From the NCBI GenBank assembly GCA_946626795.1, contig CAMOUZ010000072.1, forward strand, positions 1 to 6,125: 6,125 bases of DNA. Direction: 5' to 3'. The notes under the pieces were generated by a model that worked only from the letters and a program-made list of their open reading frames with translations, had not been told where the DNA came from and made no database searches. Source of the stretch: an uncultured Clostridia bacterium (GTDB taxonomy: Bacteria > Bacillota > Clostridia > Christensenellales > CAG-1252). Positions 5,201-6,125 of the stretch are shown here, in pieces (the first letter of the stretch is position 1; each line of letters begins with the position of its first letter). The position numbers and the translations under genes were made by a program.

Positions 5201-6125
5201 CTTCGCCCCAATAGGTATTCGCCGAAGAAACAAGATGTATCTCGACGACATACGCCCCGACATTCGTCTTTTTGAGGTCGTCTTCGGAATAAGCGTAATA
5301 GGGGCTGTTCGCTTCATCCGGCGTCAAAGCGAAAGTCAAAGTGCTCCCCGTATAAACGGCAGACACCGAAGTAAGGGTCGGCACTGCGACCGATCTCTTG
5401 GAGATCGTGAAATCGAAAGTCTTATTCGCCGTCGGATAACCGGTCTCATTCCAAGCGTAATTCGCGTTCTTCAAAGCGACGGTCACCGTCTGCGTGCCCG
5501 CGTCCGTTCTCGTGCGACCCGAGACCTCATAATACTGCGTGAAGTCCGCATCTTCCGTCAAAGCGAAGGTCTTCGACGCGCCGTCATAAACATAAGCGGC
5601 AGCCGCCGCGAGGGGCGCTTTCACCAAAAGCGGCGTGATCGAGAAAGCGATCACTTTGTCCGCAACGTCCGTCTCCTCCGCGCCCCAATGGGTGTTCTCC
5701 TTGTCTTTCAAGGTGATGGTGACGGAATAAGCGCCGACGTCGCTTTTCGCAAGGTCGCCCAAGGGATAATTATAATACGCCGCGCTCGCCGCGTCTTCTT
5801 GTAAGAAGAAGGTGCCCGCCTGCACGGGATAAACCGCCGTAGCCACAGAAAGCGTGGGCAGGATGACGGCTCGATTCGCGATCGTAAAGGTGAAGGTCTT
5901 ATTCGCCGTCGGAGAGCCGACTTCGTTCCAAGCGTAGTTTGCGTTCTTCAAGCTTGCGGTCACGATCTTCGATCCGGCATTCGTCATCGTACGATCGGAA
6001 ACGGTGTAATACGCCGTGAAATCCGCGTCCTCCGTCAAAGCGAAGGTCTGCTCTTTGCCATTGAAAACATACGTGGCGGAGGCGGCATTCGGCGCCGTCA
6101 CCAAAAGCGGCAAGATCGTAAAGAG
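2265..6125 (-). CDS. Large modular cell-surface protein, Ig-like repeats and C-terminal membrane anchor (5' end beyond window)
   Basis: The frame is open from the right window edge to TGA at 2267-2265, giving 1286 residues. The partial module end LFTI at the edge shows that the gene continues upstream, where a signal peptide is expected. Positions here count from 1 at base 6125. Order: alternating Ig/MBG-like modules A-B-A-B-A plus a degenerate sixth (1-473); Cys/His stretch (475-520); two 74-residue copies of a GHDY-type unit (521-668); Listeria-Bacteroides-like repeat beginning TFDLNGG (671-746); prealbumin/carboxypeptidase-regulatory-like domain (750-834); a ~195-residue domain ending in VHTKNFDNTTYG, like the 'FSTYAI'-ended domain I know from clostridial surface proteins (839-1034); two MBG-like modules, each with a DxGxYxVTxxV-type strand (1036-1192); then hydrophobic helices and a KEKKKKKAKE tail. 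There is no LPXTG sortase motif. The role is presumably an extracellular adhesin, stalk or matrix protein tethered by its C-terminus; no catalytic motif is visible. An independent transcription unit ends just downstream. Family assignments rest on motif recognition, and the exact ligand is unknown. Confidence 0.93.
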   Translation of the reverse strand, partial: LFTILPLLVTAPNAASATYVFNGKEQTFALTEDADFTAYYTVSDRTMTNAGSKIVTASLKNANYAWNEVGSPTANKTFTFTIANRAVILPTLSVATAVYPVQAGTFFLQEDAASAAYYNYPLGDLAKSDVGAYSVTITLKDKENTHWGAEETDVADKVIAFSITPLLVKAPLAAAAAYVYDGASKTFALTEDADFTQYYEVSGRTRTDAGTQTVTVALKNANYAWNETGYPTANKTFDFTISKRSVAVPTLTSVSAVYTGSTLTFALTPDEANSPYYAYSEDDLKKTNVGAYVVEIHLVSSANTYWGEDETDVQNKSFDFVVTPLLVTAPKATSAIYTFNGEAQTFALRESPTFATGYYTISDRTMTNAGEKTVTVRLNNQNYAWNETGYPTADKTFTFTILPKPIAKPTPIAKQYFCTGAEQTFALASGEGYEIKNNVRSAAGEYKVTVSLLGSNYVWADETTADLSFDFVISHKYSQRKASAEYLVATASCEHGDVYRYACVCGAASPDLTYENTEALGHDYEVTFVWDETAHTAVANVVCHRDSAHNKTIPAEVTLDQIAPGVAQGYNVYTATVRLDRVYTSELREIIPAIGFDYSEPEWTWVTTADGYDVTATFSCVTPGYESVKEVRIPEGFTLREESGTTYSYNVSVVFNGVEYADKKIMTKPRLTFDLNGGASNYSLRIDPVYVMPNTNVTDLFPSVPVKSGAAFLKWQSDNGVSVLWSNGSYTTFVIGRNDVEFRAVWVSHGTLTVSVKDIAGDAFTDCTVYVKQSGEVIATSGVNQQGVVSFDGLEYGNYTVVVEYSVENQVIYTTGTILVNAGAEVSVTFSTKRFNTELVDNGVNVSVENLENAVSAEEKQIIVTTAKEGDVTEIKVRLEVNEEVDAVSAEELRAFVEDKTDEEKKVVRYTDVTLVKTVVAIDANGQESSDTVDLAASEDFIEICFAVSEDIYQALADVHGTVENLLVARRSVTDGTSSVEYLSKRLSKEEAANSNEDCYYIIEDAEKGVPLIVVHTKNFDNTTYGLCVSQDSVLAENDITLIVTNWTYGETPVLPTVTAKHGTPVVKYRRVLGEGEYGEWLSVLPTDAGSYVVTAYVEADEEYARVETLADLVIAKATIDVSGLSLKDLVADYDGDVHSIVLEGDLPAGILEVRYEGNAQVDVGTYTVTVRFVVGENYEAIADMTAVLTIRAEEDASKRNLWLFWTLLGVGAAELLGIGFFLIAKRRKKKGDDEVKGAACVASLYALTKGAYLAVLLSLAAVDLALLILIIVMIVKEKKKKKAKE
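2298..2525 (-). other. C-terminal membrane anchor of the surface protein
   Basis: A hydrophobic helix of about 25 residues (NLWLFWTLLGVGAAELLGIG onward) is followed by KRRKKK. A second hydrophobic stretch of roughly 35 residues then ends in LALLILIIVMIV before the Lys-rich tail. A hairpin or three-pass anchor fits this pattern. No sortase motif precedes it, so tethering is predicted to be in the membrane rather than covalent to peptidoglycan. Confidence 0.75.
3624..3878 (-). other. Prealbumin-like (carboxypeptidase-regulatory / SpaA-type) domain in the surface protein
   Basis: About 85 residues read GTLTVSVKDIAGDAFTDCTV, then GVVSFDGLEYGNYTVVVEY, then a final strand VSVTFSTKR. A modified leading strand, a 'G.V.F.gL..G.Y.V' core and a closing strand are the hallmarks of prealbumin-like surface domains. 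I do not see a convincing Lys/Asn/Glu isopeptide triad, so it may lack the self-crosslink known from pilin domains. Confidence 0.6.
3888..4115 (-). other. Listeria-Bacteroides-repeat-like domain in the surface protein
   Basis: This stretch of about 76 residues starts LTFDLNGG, has FPSVPVKSGAAFLKW in the middle and ends VEFRAVW. That is the spacing of the Listeria-Bacteroides (InlB B-repeat-type, beta-grasp) unit, whose usual ends are 'vtfdaNGG' and 'taqW'. It is longer than the usual ~70 residues in the central loop. In known proteins these units are extracellular spacers. Confidence 0.65.
4122..4565 (-). repeat. Tandem pair of 74-residue GHDY/GFDY units (222-nt period)
   Basis: Copy 1 (4565-4344) begins GHDYEVTFVWDETA and contains CHRDSAH. 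Copy 2 (4343-4122) begins GFDYSEPEWTWVTTA and has SCVTPGYESV at the same position. Both then run through a predicted strand pair, YNVYTATVRLDRVYTSE and YSYNVSVVFNGVEYADK, at matching distances. The two start points are exactly 74 codons apart. Protein similarity is low except at these anchor points, so the duplication is old. Copy 2 has lost the histidines near its cysteine. Confidence 0.7.
4566..4703 (-). other. Cys/His-containing linker domain of the surface protein
   Basis: Directly after the Ig-like array comes a stretch of about 46 residues with the pattern AEYLVATASCEHG, then YRYACVCGAASP. It therefore carries CxH and CxCG motifs close together, and GHDY follows. The arrangement is typical of a short unit repeated in many Firmicutes surface proteins. 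Three cysteines plus a histidine could bind a metal or form a disulfide, but neither is demonstrated. Confidence 0.65.
4707..5159 (-). repeat. A+B super-repeat, copy 3 with degenerate second half
   Basis: The A module (5159-4923) is well kept. The second half (4922-4707) is shortened to about 72 residues and opens with a small internal echo, PIAK-PT-PIAK. It lacks the WGxxETDV motif of module B and instead has NYVWADET, which mixes features of A and B ends. This marks the membrane-proximal end of the array. Confidence 0.75.
5160..5636 (-). repeat. A+B super-repeat, copy 2
   Basis: The A module is at 5636-5403 and the B module at 5402-5160. It carries NYAWNETGYPTANKTF at the end of A and NTYWGEDETDV at the end of B. 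Its A module resembles copy 3 at about 49 of 79 residues, with one single-residue gap in the middle. Confidence 0.85.
5637..6113 (-). repeat. A+B super-repeat, copy 1
   Basis: The A module is at 6113-5880 and the B module at 5879-5637. By hand alignment its A module matches that of copy 2 at about 55 of 78 residues. Its B module matches B of copy 2 at only about 36 of 81. The copy ends with KVIAFSI, the strand that closes module B. Confidence 0.85.

Larger units (their letters stand above)
4707..6125 (-). repeat. Tandem array of alternating A and B Ig-like modules, 477-nt super-repeat
   Basis: Module A is 78-79 residues, marked by PLLVxAP at its start, TFAL, YYxxSxRTxTxAG, then NYAWNExGxPTAxKTF at its end. 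Copies are at 5880-6113, 5403-5636 and 4923-5159. Module B is 81 residues, marked by VGAYxVxIxL and NTxWGxxETDV. Copies are at 5637-5879 and 5160-5402. Equivalent A-module starts are exactly 159 codons (477 nt) apart in all three cases. A sixth, shortened module at 4707-4922 keeps TFAL, AGEYKVTVSL, NYVWADET and FDFVI but lacks the full spacing. The array probably continues past the window edge. Such arrays usually act as extended stalks that project a domain from the cell. Confidence 0.9.

Noticed and set aside
4479..5804. Plus-strand open frame of 441 codons with apparent internal repeats
   Set aside because: The repeats are the mirror image of the A/B Ig-like modules on the minus strand. 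The product is an Arg-rich antisense translation.
6111..6113. TTG at 6113 as the start of the surface protein
   Set aside because: The frame is open beyond it to the window edge. The preceding residues LFTI are the end of another Ig-like module, and no signal peptide follows the TTG. The gene is truncated by the window.
4707..6125. Repeated DNA as a CRISPR array or mobile element
   Set aside because: The repeats are in-frame protein modules of 78-81 codons with graded divergence, with no short identical repeats with unique spacers, and no terminal inverted repeats or transposase.

Overview
The window suggests an uncultured Clostridia-type (Bacillota) bacterium. The evidence is AGGAG-type ribosome binding, a TTGACA/TACAAT promoter, a U-tract terminator, and a large surface protein built from Ig-like, Listeria-Bacteroides-like and prealbumin-like modules of the kind common in gut Clostridia. 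Base composition is moderate, around half G+C, and uniform across the window. The assignment is an inference from gene style; no rRNA or other phylogenetic marker is present.

Both genes are on the minus strand and both run off the window. Reading in the direction of transcription (right to left), bases 6125 to 2265 hold the last 1286 codons of a very large cell-surface protein. It starts with a tandem array of two alternating ~80-residue modules (A-B-A-B-A plus a degenerate module; A+B period exactly 159 codons, 477 nt). A Cys/His-containing stretch and a 74-residue tandem duplication follow, then a Listeria-Bacteroides-like repeat, a prealbumin-like domain, a ~195-residue clostridial surface domain, two more Ig-like modules, and a C-terminal membrane anchor with a Lys-rich tail. 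Its signal peptide and N-terminus lie beyond base 6125.

The 142-base gap (2123-2264) is fully accounted for: a strong intrinsic terminator for the surface protein, then a consensus sigma-70-type promoter and a Shine-Dalgarno sequence for the next gene. The two genes are therefore predicted to be separate transcription units.

Bases 2122 to 1 hold the first 707 codons of a second gene. It encodes a membrane protein with three predicted N-terminal membrane segments and a large cytoplasmic part containing two Rossmann-like regions reminiscent of RCK/TrkA-N nucleotide-binding domains. Its frame has no stop up to the window edge. Long plus-strand open frames lie antisense to both genes and are judged to be shadows.

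Nothing here proves a functional link between the two genes. The most unusual items are the three-helix, double-Rossmann protein of unknown function and the internal repeat architecture of the surface protein. I see no mobile element, CRISPR array, tRNA, rRNA or riboswitch.
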